From assembly GCF_963675165.1 (NCBI RefSeq), contig NC_087390.1, forward strand, positions 4,287,301 through 4,351,300: a stretch of 64,000 bases of DNA, given 5' to 3'. Within the stretch, counting starts at the first letter, position 1, and every line of letters starts with the position of its first letter. The notes under the pieces were generated by a model that saw only the letters and a program-made list of their open reading frames with translations, ran no database searches and was not told the origin of the DNA. This DNA is from Halichondria panicea. Lineage: Eukaryota > Porifera > Demospongiae > Suberitida > Halichondriidae. The position numbers were made by a program, and so were the translations under genes. Shown here one piece after another: positions 1-14,900 of the stretch.

Positions 1-3000
1 TTGATTGCGTCAAGTTGACCCAGCCCATCCTGTATCACGTTGCTGAGGTTTGCTGGGTCAATATTTAAAACAGCATCCGCAATGCTCGAGTCAATAGAAG
101 CCTGCAGCTGGAAAAATACCCAGTTTTGAGCACAACAGCTTAGCTCGGCAAATCATGCATATACAACACTGATTGGAGAGACGGGTGACTCTGGGCCAGA
201 GGAGGTACGACATAGGTTGACCTGAGTCTACATACGTACAAGTGTTAAACATTCCAACAGAAGTAACAAGAAGGCTAAAGAGCAAGCTACTACCTTTTTT
301 GAATAAACAAGTTAAAGAAATCAATCACCTTTTCACCATTTAATAATAATATTATTAAGTTATCCCCTAAAATCGGTTAATTAATTAACTTTAGGGCTCA
401 AAATGGGGCTTTACTCTAAAATGCCAGATTTTAGCCGGTACTTATGTTCCATACATCTGGGGCTGAGCTTACTCTTTAGCTGTCTTATTTTGTTTGGAAC
501 ATGTTGTTACATGCAATGCATTACTGTAACAGCAACAGTGACAATTAATGTCATGCATGCATTCTACCCTAAGGCTAGCTTACTTGTGTAATGTTAAGTA
601 CACTACGTATTGCACCCCCAATTGAACCACTGGGCAATGGAAGAAGCGCTCCAAGGTTGAGGGCAGTGAACAGGGCAGTATCTTCGTCTTCACATTGTCT
701 ATAATTTTAAAGCAGTGCCCGTATATGACGTAATTAGCATATTCTACATCACCTCACCTGAAGAAACCTGAAATGGATGGGATGTCACGTATGGAAAATG
801 TTGCATTTCCTGACGCTCCAGTTAGAGCTTCAATAGTGTCCCTTACCTCTGGGCGGTCAATTGTCTGCAATTAAGCAAGTTGATCAAGAGTTTATTAATG
901 CATCAATTACCTGAGCAAACAGGTCGTAGTCTGGTCCTTGGACTGCCTGGCAGATCTTGAGAGAGTTGGCTCCAAAGAAGAAGAAAATGGCAGACAAAAG
1001 CAGGAGAAAAAACCCAAACAAGAATGCTGTGCCAATTCCTCTGTATACACAAGTCATGTACATTGTGGTAAGGATGGACAAATGACAAATTTCTGCAAGA
1101 CTCTATGTGCTGGATAAGATTAATTAGCTTGTCTTAGACTAATTAAGAAAAAGATTAGTCCTCCCGGGGGGGGGGGGGGGGGCAAATTTTTTTTAGTTTC
1201 TTGAAATGCCTTATATAGTAGACTGTAGACCCTCTAGTTATAAATTAAGAATTTGCATACTGGTGGAGGGGAAGCTGAAGAGTATATAGGGAAGATGCTG
1301 CCCTCCTGCCCCCCCCCCCCCCCCCACTGGATAGAACCCTGCTAGCTGCATCAGCCTGCGTGAAACAAGTTCTGTATACACACTAAAAAAACTACATATG
1401 CACCATTAGCATTCAAACGTTCATTTCTACATACAAAAGATGGTCGTTCAGTCAACATGCACAATTTGTTTAAAGCTTTACAGGCAGATTGGCTTTTTAT
1501 TTGCCTTAGATATCATGTACTCCGCACCTAATTTGGAACATAGCTTCCTCGCTAAGGGCCAAGTTTTGTTCAGTAAAAATGATAGGAAATTTTCACCTCA
1601 TAATAATATTATAGAAGCAGCGCTGAGAACCAGAGTGCATGAGCTAACCCAAAATCAAATCGTCCATTGTGCATTATATCTTATACACCCTCCCAGATAT
1701 TAGTTAAAACTATTTGAAATGTGTTTTGACAGCAATTCATGGTACTAGAGGTACTTAACGATTTTATTTGGTTCTCAGCTCTTCCTTACTTGTATAAACA
1801 TAAATCGACAGCTTTCAGGACTATAATTATTATGATTATGCTTTTTTGTCCAACATACATGAGTAGGAAAATGCCTCCGCAGTTTGACAGTGATGATCTT
1901 TCTGATGGTAGTCGACCTTTGTTGAACCCGACAAACCCACATACCAGACCGATCCATATCAGCCCAATCGTTACCAGTGTCATCGAGCAAACAACAATCC
2001 CAAATGCATACCTACCAATAAAGGAGAAGTGTTTACATAATAGAAGCATTAATCAGTACTGTTTTGATCCATGAAGCTACATCAACAACAATAATTACGT
2101 ACATATAGGCTAACTAGATCAACAAGGGAAAGTTCATCAAGAACTCTTAGCTACGTAAATATAACTGGTAATTTTCGAGAGTCTAATTTGTTGCGAATTG
2201 GCTATTTTTGTGAATTTCGCATATAAAAATTATTATAAAATATTTTCGAGGATAGGATTGTTTTTAGCAGACTTGCAAGCATTTTTGCAGTTGAAAAGTT
2301 CCCGACTTGGTAAAATCCACGAAAATATATTAGCCCTTGAAAATTATCCGCTATACGGTATAATTATAATCTTAGCTACAATGCCTGAGGAGCGATGCAT
2401 GTGTTTGTAATACCTGTATGTGTCAAACATCCTGATGTAATCAAATGAAGCATTGATGATGCACTGCCTCACGTAACCAAGTGAGAGCTCAAAGAACCCA
2501 GGAGAGACTGTGGGGGAACTAGTGCCATTGTTAAATGAGGTATTTAAATTGAAGTTGGGCAGACCAACTCTTGTGAAGGCTTGGAAGCCATCTAGTGGTG
2601 GACATTGGTCAGCGAGAAAGTCATTGTTGAGGATCTGCATGACACATTGTATTGTAATAGATGACAAATTGGATTGTATTCTAGCTTAGTGCACTGCATG
2701 TTTTACTATTGTTTGTTAGTGTTTTTGGTAATAAAATTAATGCTCACCTCATTTGCGAGACTTCCTATTTGCCTGATTAAACCCAGGCCCAGTGTACCAT
2801 TTGATATGGTTCGTATTTCTGTCATGATTAAAAAAGCGAGTCATTGATACATTACACTCATAAAGAGATCTTACGTTGTATTGCCGAGTTTAGTTGACTT
2901 TGAACTTCAGGTGAAAAGATATTCACGAGTTGATCTGCATTTTGGCCATCGATGCTCCCCACAGCACTTTCTACATCTGTGATTAGCATTCTCACATCTG

Positions 3001-5347
3001 ATACCTATATACAGAGTGTACACAAACTGTAATTACAAACTGGTAGAGAAAGGAAATCATAAATTGCACTGACAATAATTATGCCAAACCTTTCTAGTGG
3101 ATGTTTTTACCATACCAACTAGCGGGAAATTCAATGTTTTTCGTGAAGTGCCTTGAAAATTTCGCGCTATACAGTAATATATAATATTATAGACAGAAAC
3201 TCACATCAGGAATTCCACTGATAGCAGTATCTACTGTTGTGATGAGGGGGTTCACAACACTCCGGCACAAGAGAATAGTGTCTGCACTAAGTGATGCAAT
3301 GCAGGCCTGAGCGAGAGTACCCAGATTACTTAAGATGCTCTGTAGACTCGAGCCAAGCACTTCGGTTGTATTTATTAAAATGTTTCCAAAAGAGGTGATG
3401 TTGTCAGCAAGATTTCTAATTTCCTGGAGGCCTGTAAAAATACTTACGTTTAGATACTCAACATATAAAACTGAAACAAGTTATAGCTACGGATCGGAGT
3501 CATTAGCTTACTGGTAATATTCAATTGATTTCCAACCCCATTTTGTTGAAGTTGTGCCCTAATGTCTCCCACTGTATTGGCCAATTCTTCACTCACACCT
3601 GCAAAAGAGAGTGTTCTTAATGTTTTGTGGTTTCGGTGATAGTGTACGTTTTGATGCACGAGTCTCTTCAATATTAGCTGGATCTATATGTACGTACCTT
3701 CTGCTTCGCTGATTATAGTGCTTGCTACTCCTCCATCTGACACCAGTTGACAAAAAAGCTCAAACACCTCTCGAAAAGTGTCAGTGAGATAATTCACTGT
3801 GTTGTCAGTTACACTATTGATGGTCACTTGCAAGTTGCTCAAGGTTTGGAATGTCTGCTCATTGCTGAAAAACGATAGCACAGCTGCAGCCCTGTACATG
3901 TGTGAATGGTATGAGGAATTGAAGAATCTAATTTCTATAACAGGTTATGACTGATTAAAACCAACTACTAGATCGGACAACTTACAAGAGGATAAGGGTG
4001 ATAAACAAGAGAATGATTGCATAGGTGAACATCAAACAGTCATTGTTCTTTCGATGTACTTGATATCGGCCCGCTCCACATTTGCCACAGCAACGACAAC
4101 ACAAGTAGCAACAGCCACAGAAACAACAGCACAGTCCAAGGAGCACTCCTACCAACGTGACTGCTAGGATACCAGCCCACCACATTGCAAACTGTATAAT
4201 TATATGGTGCAGGTGTGAAATTATTCATGCAAACTCTAAGGAGGGGGTATATCTTTCATAAAAGGGTGCTGCCACTACCAAAGCAGACTGCCAGTGTAAA
4301 GGGACAACATAATTATTACAACCTATAATTGTATATGGAATCGGTTACAAAATTACATTTTGTAAGAAAGATAGAGGGTCGAATCCATCAGACAGTGCTG
4401 GAGAAGACTGAATAGATGTGTTGATGACTGGGAGAATCAAATCTGCAAAAAACAAAAACTATACTTCATAATTATTACCGTATTACTAGATAATTTTTGT
4501 GGGTGTTGCGAATGAGCCAAATCAGTAGAATTGTGTTCTGGCAAGGATCGCTTGTCATTCCAGTACTAGTTTAGGTTTTGCGATTTAATTCTACAAAGTG
4601 ATCAACGCTCGCAAAGTTCGCTTACGTTTGATGCTCGCCAACATTCTAGTAACACGATGTACAATTTACGGTTTATGATTACATCAGAATTTTTATTGAC
4701 ATAATGTTATAAACGTCACGTACAGCAGCATGTATTTGTTTATTGTGGCTCAGGCATGTAACATGGTACGACTTCTTTCCTCGTTTAGACTGTTTGTTTA
4801 CTTCCTGATGTGGCTAGACTAGTTGTTTGTTGACTACGTGTAATTATAGGGATTCGGGTAAACTGTATTCCCCGGTCCACATTACGTTTTTTGGCACAAC
4901 TAAATAGCCAATGAAAGCATTTAAAAATGATACATGATGAGTTGTGAATTGAACTGTCTGACTATAAATCTCAAGCAATAATTATAGATCTCACCTGCAT
5001 GCACCATGCATGCATGCAGAGCTAGAATCTATATAGGATGTCTGCAATTAGGCAAAATGTTCAGCCGCATCAGTATAATTATACACACACAACGCACCAT
5101 ATGGTAGCCCTCCATTCCTCACGATGTCCACAAAGCCATTAGCCAGAGAGAACCACGTCCGACTGACCAAGCTGGCATTGTAAGAGGCGTCCACTGGTCC
5201 AGAGCCTTCAGAAAGTGGAGTGAAAGCTATTGTGCCATTTAAAATGGTCAGTGGTTGACTGGGGCATTGTAGGTCTATTTGAGCACAAGCCAGAGTCAGT
5301 GATGTTGTAAGCAATACTGCATTCAACCACAACTTATTTGCTGACAT
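1..5347 (-). CDS. PROM: Prominin homologue (pentaspan membrane glycoprotein), 3' end outside window
   Basis: Prominins are five-pass glycoproteins of plasma-membrane protrusions. Fourteen exons keep phase over 686 codons: 5098-5347, 4357-4442, 3986-4191, 3698-3891, 3512-3598, 3205-3431, 2875-3004, 2748-2818, 2414-2634, 1859-2011, 911-1040, 758-864, 602-698, and 1-101 (running on). Residues 1-22 look like a signal peptide. Exon 3 carries TM1 followed at once by the cysteine-rich loop CCCFCGCCYLCCRCCGKCG, the prominin hallmark, then TM2. Exons 4-9 form the first large extracellular loop, helical with many N-glycosylation sites. Exon 10 holds TM3 (IVVCSMTLVTIGLIWIGLV); exons 10 and 11 join as GGIFLLIGIG to make TM4, again a family signature. 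Exons 12-14 begin the second extracellular loop (FRQCEDED). The fifth membrane pass and the stop lie beyond base 1. The exon 13 donor is the least certain splice. Orthology to PROM1 or PROM2 cannot be decided here. Confidence 0.9.
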
Positions 5348-5907
5348 CTTCTATGATTACAGTTGTAAATCGAAGCTTTGAGTTTTACAGTAGCTCTACA
5401 ATTTGCTTATACGGTCTACCACACAAATCAAGAACTATACATGCAGAGAATATAATTATAGATCCCTGCATGAGCTAGCTAGTATGTCTCTTTATAAACA
5501 CTTTCAGATCTACTATAGTGTATGGAGTACTATATTCTATTCTTATTCAGGTACTGTTCATTATTAAACTGGTGCATGCATGAATCATTGCATTATAGAT
5601 CTAGATATTGCACTAAGAGATTGGGTAATTTCCTGTTAGACCTGTAATATGTCTATCATTATAGATCTAGATATTGCACTATTAATTTTAAAGTCATATG
5701 CATAGTCTTAGATCTATACGTAACAATTGCTATCAGTGCACCTGTAATAATTATGTCTACGCGGCTAGACTAAGGTGCAGCATGTAGGTTGAGCAGTTTA
5801 ATGCACAAATAAACTATGATACAGAAAACATAATTATACATGCACAATATAGAAACATTCTGGTGCAAAATCCTAATTGGTAGCTAGATAATCTATAATT
5901 ATTAATG
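5348..5907. other. Spacer between prominin and channel gene A
   Basis: This 560-bp AT-rich spacer must hold the prominin promoter and the 3' UTR of gene A. I see no coding exon, no TATA box I would defend, and no AATAAA on the minus strand just after the gene A stop. The phrase atagatctagatattgcac occurs twice (about 5596 and 5660), a short local duplication. Confidence 0.5.
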
Positions 5908-8900
5908 TCACTGTAGCCTTGATTCAAGCTGAGCCAGCTTTTTAAAAAGCATGTCCAGCTTGTCATTTGTGGTCAAGCTTTGGTCTGCAAGGGAGTCTCT
6001 GCAAAACAATAAAGCAGCATAGAATGGTCTAGATCGGTAGAGGTAACTGCAAGTTACAACTTTGTGTGTTCTTTGAGCCTTTTGTATCTACTTTTGTATC
6101 TATAGTCAAATAACACACGTACTTGAAATAGGGCATTCAGACAGATCTATACATTCACTTGGTTTGACTTTAAATTCACGTGGGCTTGGAATGCGGAAAA
6201 CTCAGGAACATGCAGAGCTCTGTAATAAGGTGGAACCCTCTTACAGCGGCGACATCGAAACAAAGATCAGGCCCCAGCACTGCAGGTCCCAAATACAAAA
6301 CAACTCCTCAACAAAGGCCATACACTATATAATTTGTTCTTCCCAGCGAAAGAAGGTTGTGTCGGGTCCTGTATTGAGATTTTCTATGGCGGTGGTGGAC
6401 GTGGAGCAAAAAGGAGCTCTATAATTATACTTGAACTCAGGTAGTCTTGGTAGGTTCTGAGGAATGTCACACGCACTGTCTTAGATCACAGCAACAGCCA
6501 GGAGTGGCTAATCCGGGCCTATAGAGACCTAGCCGGCTTTCTTGAGTGCCAATTAGATTAGGACCAGATTAGATACGTCAGCCTAGCATTATAATTATGT
6601 ATACCGATTATTACGAAATCTTACGACAACTATAGATCTAGACTACCATGTATATATATTAATTTTGTTTGCTAATAATTCTACTCAGTGAGGAATTGTT
6701 GCATTTACAAAAGTGAGACAGTATAGTGCTTAAAGAGAAAGGCTCTATAGACTTCAGGAGTGTAGCCAGGATTTTGGAGAGAGGGTGCTATCATAGATGA
6801 AAGAGGGCACGAAGCGTCTGATTTTTAGCCGCGCAGCACCGAAAGTTGGTTGACCGGAAGCCACACCTCTTATTAATGACATCATAATTTTAATTTATCT
6901 GCTAAGTTGGGCGTGGCTGAACGTTTATTTGCATAGAGAAGCTGGCCACTATCACAAAAGAGATCTAGTATATAGATTTAAGCCAGAATAGCTCACAGTT
7001 TAGAGACTGACTCGTTTTCCTTGCCTATACTAGCTAGCTAACAGCCTAACTGAAGCAAGATCTGGAAGAGAAGGGGGCTCAGCTGGATAATCAGATACAT
7101 TTCTCTGTGATTTGTATACTTGACTCAGGCTGGTTGGGGGTACTCGAGCACCCCTAGCACCCCCCCTGGCTACGCCCCTGGACTTAATATGTTGTTGCTA
7201 GCCACTATGGAACTGAAACGCATTGGTGCATGTACGTGTATAATTTATTAGCATACATGTACTCACCGCAATTCGTCCAAAACACCGCTGTGTTGGTTGA
7301 CTGTTTCCTGAGTCTTGAGTGAGATTGTGTGTATATTTGTAATGGACGTTTTATCCAGCTTCTCAACGTGCTCTGTGTGGATAAACTGTAACGAATTAAA
7401 AAAAAAATTTTGGCACAAACTTTGAGGATTCATCCATTTTTCTTTCACTTTGTAAAAATCCGCTGCACACCTCTATAGAAAAATATTCGTAACAAAGGAC
7501 AAACATTGTGTCGTGTATGAGTGTGATTACCAAAAATGAAAGACCAGTTCTCTCAATATTGATTATGGTCCTGGCTTTATTAATAGCCAGTGAGCGCTGA
7601 GCATCTCCTTGCACGTTGGAGAAAGTGTCGGACATCTGAGCAATCAGCAAGTTTAGCATGACTACCTCCAGTGTGAACAGGAAGATGAGGTACGTAGTGA
7701 CACCTAGCCAACTGAAAAAGCCGTTAAAATGTTAACAAATCTCCAAAATGTTGTCAAATACGTACCCAAAGCCACTTGGTCCAAAATATGTCAAGACACT
7801 ACCTGCTTCCACTGCAATTCTTATTCCAGTGAAGAAGACTCGGTAGAAGGTGCTATAATTATGGGAAGAAGGAAAGTTGTTGAATCACATACATAAATGC
7901 ATGCATGCAAGTATGTGGAACTCAATGCATATCAGCACAATTTATAGTTGATTAGCGAAATTAAATGGCTTATAGATTTATGACATGAAAGCTTACCTCG
8001 TTTCAGCAGGGTTGATATCAAGGCTTGTCATAAAAGGAATAGTGGACGTGTTCACTGCATCTTGTACTTGAGATACCGTCAGATTTAATGTATTCAGAGC
8101 TCCCTCTACCACACTGAAGTTACACTGAGGTGTGATTAGAGTTGGGACAATCTCTTCTTTTCGCAGGGCAAAGTAGAAACCACCGGAAAAAATGTACAAA
8201 ACAATCAGGAGGATTGAAATGAACGGAACAAGGTCTCTCTGGATGATCAGGTACAGGATGTGAATGTAGGTCCCAAGTATCCTAGAAAAAATTTGTGTGT
8301 GATTGTTTTAGATTCGCCAGATATACTAGCACGAGCGGATATTAAGGCTGACTTTACAGATAATGAAGTGGAGCTCAGCAAAAAATTAACTCTTAACTAC
8401 ATGCATGCATGCATGTAAACGTTACAACACCATCAAGCTATAGCAATGACTGTAGTATACTAGTATGTGACCATAGATTGAAGAGTTAGAGGAATTGGTA
8501 ATGGAGTGGTGCACGCGATGCTGACTCTGCAATGCAGCCTCAAAAACCATTCGTGCTATGCCCTATGAATGAGGCTATTCATCACTCCACTCGTGATGTC
8601 CGCCTCCGGAGGCTGTGGAAGTGTGGTAAATGTATGCTATAAGAGGCTTGCGTCGATGCTTACCAAAAAATGAGATCAAGCACAAATTATAGCAAAACAC
8701 TAACATGGATGAGCTCTCATCAGATCAGCTATTCAAAGCATCCGTGGGGCACGCTCGGCCGGTGCCCATGCCCACAAGCAAGCCTAGGTTTCAATGGACC
8801 TTGTGATGATGGAATCACAACATGCATCAGGTCCTTACAAACTTCTGCTCACACGTATACACTAGAGCATAAAAAAAATTTGTCCGGGGAAGACATCATC

Positions 8901-11900
8901 TCGATCTTTCTGACATGAAAGACACACCTAATCCCTGAGCCACGTGTAGTACTTGCTAATGACTGATCTCACACACTAAAAAGAGACATTCCATGCAGTA
9001 AAGTTAAGTCCTGTTTTAATTGCTATAACGTGTTATCTACTACAATGGGTATAGATCTTGAAATATAAGAGAGTTGCACGGACTGAGCACAGTTGTTTGT
9101 AGTTTATTATACAGTGTGTAGAAATAAGTACAGCTTTGGTTGTTGAGACAGCCTCAATTAAACCGCAGCGTAGCGCGGATGTTATTCGAGGGTACCTTTG
9201 CTTCCAATCCCTCTACCTCTTCAATCTATGATGTAATCCACTCACTTGATAGACGTAACGTATCGCATGACCCTGATAGAGTAGCATGTATACAACAGGC
9301 AGGCAAACACCCACTCCTCATTCAATTGCAGTGCTCGTAGTGGAATAAGGATAATCATGAAAAGCATCGTCAGCAGATTAAGATAGTTGTAGAGAAAGAA
9401 ACTATAGTCCAGAAAGTAAGTAAGTCTCCATCTGCGTATATATAGTGTATGCATGTGCGTGTAATTTTGCAACCAACTACATGAGAATGTAGTGTCGTAA
9501 GTGCATGTGTACAAATATAGAATTTCTAGTATCTGTATACATACATCCTGCCATAATAATAAAGAACAGACCTACGTATGTTCAATGGGCTCAAGCTATG
9601 AGAAAAAGAGGTGAACATACAGACAAAGGTTATAAATCTCATTGATTGCAGCTGCTGTGATTAGTAGAATGGCCAGGCCCTCACACAAGCCACGAAAGAT
9701 GTCCACCGGTTCATCATAGACATGTGGGTCAGGTTGAGTTGCAGCAATGATCAGAGCAGATGATATTGCTATCATTGTGATGGCCCAGTAGAAGAAGTGG
9801 GAACTGTGTGAAACGATCACACACGCTTGGAAAAACCGTAGAGGATTATTAATAATAATTGCTGTGTCATGCATGTGTGCAAGATCTCTGCTTACATGAG
9901 AAAGTTTCTGGCAAAACGTTTCCACTTGCTATTTATCAAAAGACGAACTACCAGATGAGAGGCTGCTTCCTGTACGCAATTTTAAAGGTGTTCACAAAAC
10001 ATTTATTGTCATACAAAAGTCATACTTGCATGCATTGTCTGAACCAAAGGTTTGGAAACCAGTTTGAATATCACTTTACTGTTCAGGTTACCGAACACTT
10101 AGGCCACTGGACTATACATGTACACTGCATATACCTTATTCCCAGTCCATGCAATCTTTTCAAAGGCTGACTTGCCCAGTTTTCTGCGAAGAGTACCTAT
10201 ATTAGGAGTCTTGACAATCTTTCCTTCTTTGTTGGACTCCAATATATCATAGTAAACTGTGAAGGTTCGTTTTTTGCCAGGTACCTTCTCAATCAGTGTG
10301 TCCATCACAGCATTCAGTGTATCCTACAAATTATATACCTTAATTGACAAGGCAACAAGCGTGTAATAAGTCATATACAGTCCCTGCTCTGTTTTATTAC
10401 ACTGTCACACGTACGTAGCCTCGAGGCATAATTGGTAAGGAAGTCGTGATATATATAACATGAGACCGAGTGTTGTATGAAATATTTATGCCTCGGTGTG
10501 CATGCGCAAGCGAGGTATGCGGAAGTATGTGTGTGTGTGTGTAGACTGCTACATGCTCAAGGATCAATCAAGTGCAATTAAGAGTTTATGTAGACATCTA
10601 TAGTCATGTTTTCTTGGATTTTAATTTGTGGATTTGCAAAATAATGCTTTGTTCTCGAGTTATGCCTAGTTTTGCTTGATTGGAATGCCATTGCAGCCGT
10701 TGCTATGAGAATATTGAGCCTACATGTATATACACACACTCACATGTAAATCCTCATTGTCCAGGAGGTCATGAAAGTTCAGGTGCGGTATGCTTCCAAT
10801 CTCGGACAAGAACAAACCTCGAACTCTGTATAGTATAATTATAGCACTACAAGTATATCATAATCTCTTGACGTACATGTCGAATCATAATTATATAATT
10901 ATACTGACTATATAAACTCAAAGGGTATAACTAATTATGTGTAAAACATACGTGGAATAACCTCATCACCTTTTTAAACTTACTTGGCTGGCTGCATTTC
11001 CTTACATATAAGCACAGCAAGTGCATTGAAATCGTGTATAAAGTCCTGTGTAGACTCTTCTCTTGTGAGAGCCTGAAGAATGGCTACCTCCAGTGGAGTT
11101 TTGTTCCTCATGTTTTCAGTGTGAGGGTCGGCCCCCCAACGAAGGAGCTCTTTGGCTACGTCAGGTAAACCTCGTCTAGCTGCTAAGTGGAGTGGTGTGT
11201 TTCCTTCCTCATCAGTGGTTGTAACCTTCGCTCCTTTCTGAATCAGCTCAGACACATAGAATCCAATCTACATGCATAGACACGCGCACTAAAAAATGCA
11301 TACATGCACGTATGTTAACATGCAAATGAGTGTGACAGCATCTCGAAAATTCAACATCATGCATGCTCAACATGCAGCGGAAATCGGTTTATTGAGGTGT
11401 CCCGGGTTGTAATTTCTGTGTGCTTTAAAGAGATGCTCGATTCCACATTTAGGAAGGAGTGCCATAACATGTGAACTCACGCTAGCCTCAGAGAACTTGG
11501 TAGAGTCTGTCTCCAATATCACTTTGAGCAAAGCCTTTTCATAGTTTCCAGCATGCTGTATGTACCTGGCTATCTCCTTTGTGTTCGTTAGCTTAACTTT
11601 GCCATTTTTCACACTCCTCTTTCTCCAGAGATCACCAGAAAGAAACTCTAATGGATCATCAGCCTGCAACATGTTTAAGTGTAGTTCAAATACAATTATG
11701 CTGTTAATGATTCTATTGCAAGTTGGGACAACAGTGCATGTACTTACAGCCATTACAATTATTGTTCGTCACATAATCCCCACTCAGCATAATAATTGTA
11801 TCCAGATGCACATACGTTATCATTTTCAAAGTAGTGGCCGTATCGCAATCAGTTACATGCAGTACAATTATATACAGTGGAACCTCTGTTAACAACCACC

Positions 11901-14900
11901 TCCGAATAAAGGCCAGTTGCTATAATTATAATGGCCAGGCACCAAGGTCCCAAATGAACAGTTTGTATACAAACCATGCAACCTCCCAACAAAGGCCACC
12001 TCTGTATAAAGGCCAAAACATTGCTCCCCAAAGGTGTCCGTTATAGAGGGGTACAGGGTGTCATACCGGGGGAAAGGGGGGATATCCCCCCTAAAATTTG
12101 CATTCACATGTACTATAGTTGTATGACTGAGGGTCCATATATTATAACTGGCAATTTTACATACTAACAGGGTATTGAAATAACAGCTACAGTAAAAACA
12201 GATACGTTATAATAACATAAAACATCTCAAATAAAATGCATCATTTGAAATTTAATGTAGAATTTCTGTCATTTTAACATTAAATACGATGATGCATCCC
12301 ATAATTATAACATATGTGTTTTTGCTGTCTAGCTAGCTAGTTGACCTTTTTTTAGCAACATTTTCTGGTTACTTTTCCCTCTACTTCAAAATCCTGTATG
12401 ATACCCTGGGGTTCCAATGTAGATCTACTATAGATCTAGCTGCACGTGTACATAATCTTTTGTATGAGGTATGCGTGGAACAACTAAAACTACAGCTATA
12501 CATTAGTTTCCAGTCACCCGCCCGCAAAACATAGCATTACAAAGCCAGGAAAATTCAGCGCCAGCTTGTGATAGTGTGCCGTCTTTTCTCTTATTATTGC
12601 TCTGCAGTCTCACTAGCCACGCCTCTTTCCTCGAAGAGGCATGGCTTGTGTCTTGTGAGACTAATTGCTCTGCAGCATTGACACGCCCCTTTTTGTGCTG
12701 TAAGTTTTCGTGAATAATTTGCCAGATTTCTGCCTCCAATCTGTACAGAACACATGCACAGATTAGAGACTGGAAAAATTGTTAGGCCGTGCCTTGTACT
12801 GAATCACTGAATTAACTGGTGACATAGTCAATGCATTAGAAAATGTGTAAAAAAGAGCATCGAAATGGATTACCGCAAAATGGGACAAAAAAATTATCAA
12901 TGGACCAAATCATATCAAGAATGTTGTGACGAACTTAAGTGGCAGTCTGTAAAGGAAAGACATAACATGCTAATGTGCTGTCAGGTATATAAAATACTAA
13001 ATAACTTAGACTGTTTAGGTTCTACATATAACATTATGCCAACACTAAAACTAGATCTAGTCCGTTATCTTTGTGCTTACTTAACTCACATGTGTATAGG
13101 TACTCATTTTTTCTACGTTCTTGTGGAATTCCTTACCATAATTATAATATACAATGTATTTCCTCGTATAATAATTTTTAAGCACCATGTTCAGAATTTT
13201 TTCGTTTAATTGCTGTTCACTGTATTGTTTATGCTTGTGCTTATTGTTGTTGTTGTTGTTAGTTTATTTTCATCTGTGTTTCTGTTTCTGTTCTTGTTAT
13301 TATTTTTTTGTTTTTGTTTTTTATGCCTCGAGGCGTAGCCGCACGAGGGAGTGGGTAATGATCGTTGTTAAAAACGATCGATGCCAAAGTCTAAAATTAA
13401 TTGCTGCATGATCAGCAGCTAGCTATTCTAGTGCAGAGCTAATACGGTAAAGCTGACTGTGTGTGTGTGTCTGTTCCATGATCCAGCTGTAACTGCTCAA
13501 TGGTTGTAATGCGACGAAAGATAACAGCTTCTATAGGCTTCTAGCCACGTTCTCTTGGATTTTGATTCGTGGATTAGCAAACTAAAGCTTCTTTCTCGAG
13601 TTATGGCTAGTTTGACTCACATTGAAGGCTGTTGCAGTCTCTTCAGAATCTTTCATAGCATCATCTGTCCTCACAAACTTTCTATTCAACATATGAGTTA
13701 GCCTTGCAGTAAAGCGCTAGCTTTTTGTTAGCTACAATACTAATGAAAGCACCGCAGGTGCTGATGCCTCGGTGGAGATGTCAAAGCTACATAACATAAA
13801 GCTGCTACTAATAGCTTTTATGCAAAACAATTAAATTTTGCTGCATGCAAAAACTCAGAGAGTGGGTAATGATCGACCATGATTGTTGTTAAAACGATCG
13901 ATGCCAAAAGTTCAAGTCTAAAATCAGAGATACAAAAGAAAGGGATTGGAAACGACCGCCCACGCCCTATGTAAAAGGACTGACATCCGGTGAAGCACTC
14001 CGTGTAATTATTGTGCTCGCAAATAATTACATGGAGGACTGCGCTACGGTTTTGTATCCCTGGTTTCTAGCTCTCCTATCCACTAGAGATCACTCAGGGC
14101 CTGGGAGATACTTGAGAGAAGTAAGCTTATACCACTGACAAGCTCTAAGTCCGTTGTCTTTACTCTGTTTCCAATTTTTTTGAGTTTAGCTTGAATTACT
14201 CTATGTCAACTTTTCTCTGTCCCTCCTATGAAGTCAAAACAGCAAAGGACATTGCTTGACTTGGTTATTATGTATCTAAGTGCTACATAGAATGGCTTCA
14301 TGCTATAAATAAGCTGTACTGTTCATAAACGTTTGCAGTATAGTCCTTCAAACTGCTTTAGTATACTTTTAGACACACCACGGGCCTGTCCCTCCTACGA
14401 CTTCATAGTAAAGGCTATTTCTTCTTGCATAGCATTTATTTGTCTAGTAATAGTGGCTGCGTGGCTTAGTCGACTTTTTAGAGCTAAATTCTCTTTACTT
14501 TTTAGAAAAATCAACATTAAAAATGATCAATTTCACTGTTTCTATGTACAGCACATTGTAGAGCAGTCAAGACAGGTAATGAGCATGCTGACTATAAATA
14601 TAATCCTTTGTAGTTTTAGCCACGCCCTATAACGCGGAATGCTTCACGCAAAAATTTCGTAAAAATTTCGTTTCCAATCCCCTTTCTTTTGTATCTCTGC
14701 TAAAATTAATGGCTGCCATCAGCAGAGCCTTGCAGCTCTCTTCTCACTCTTGCAGCTACCAATAGCTAGCGTTCTAGTGCAGAGCTAACTACTAAGTAGA
14801 GTAGCAACACTCGGTAAACAAGTTTGGCTACGTGCTCTTCTAAAAAGGCTGCAATGGCATTCCAAGTAAGCAAAACTAGGCATAACTCGAGAATGAAGCA

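Noticed and set aside
4195-4310. Possible extra prominin exon before TM1
   Set aside because: Exons 2 and 3 already join in phase 0 and give the usual spacing to TM1.
6164-6424. 86-codon plus-strand frame
   Set aside because: It overlaps remnants of a GGTGGAACCCTC-type element in an intron of gene A; no homology recognised.
11367-11480. Extension of gene A exon 3 past its donor
   Set aside because: The frame stays open by chance, but B and C splice at the matching GTGAGT and the next exon's phase needs it.
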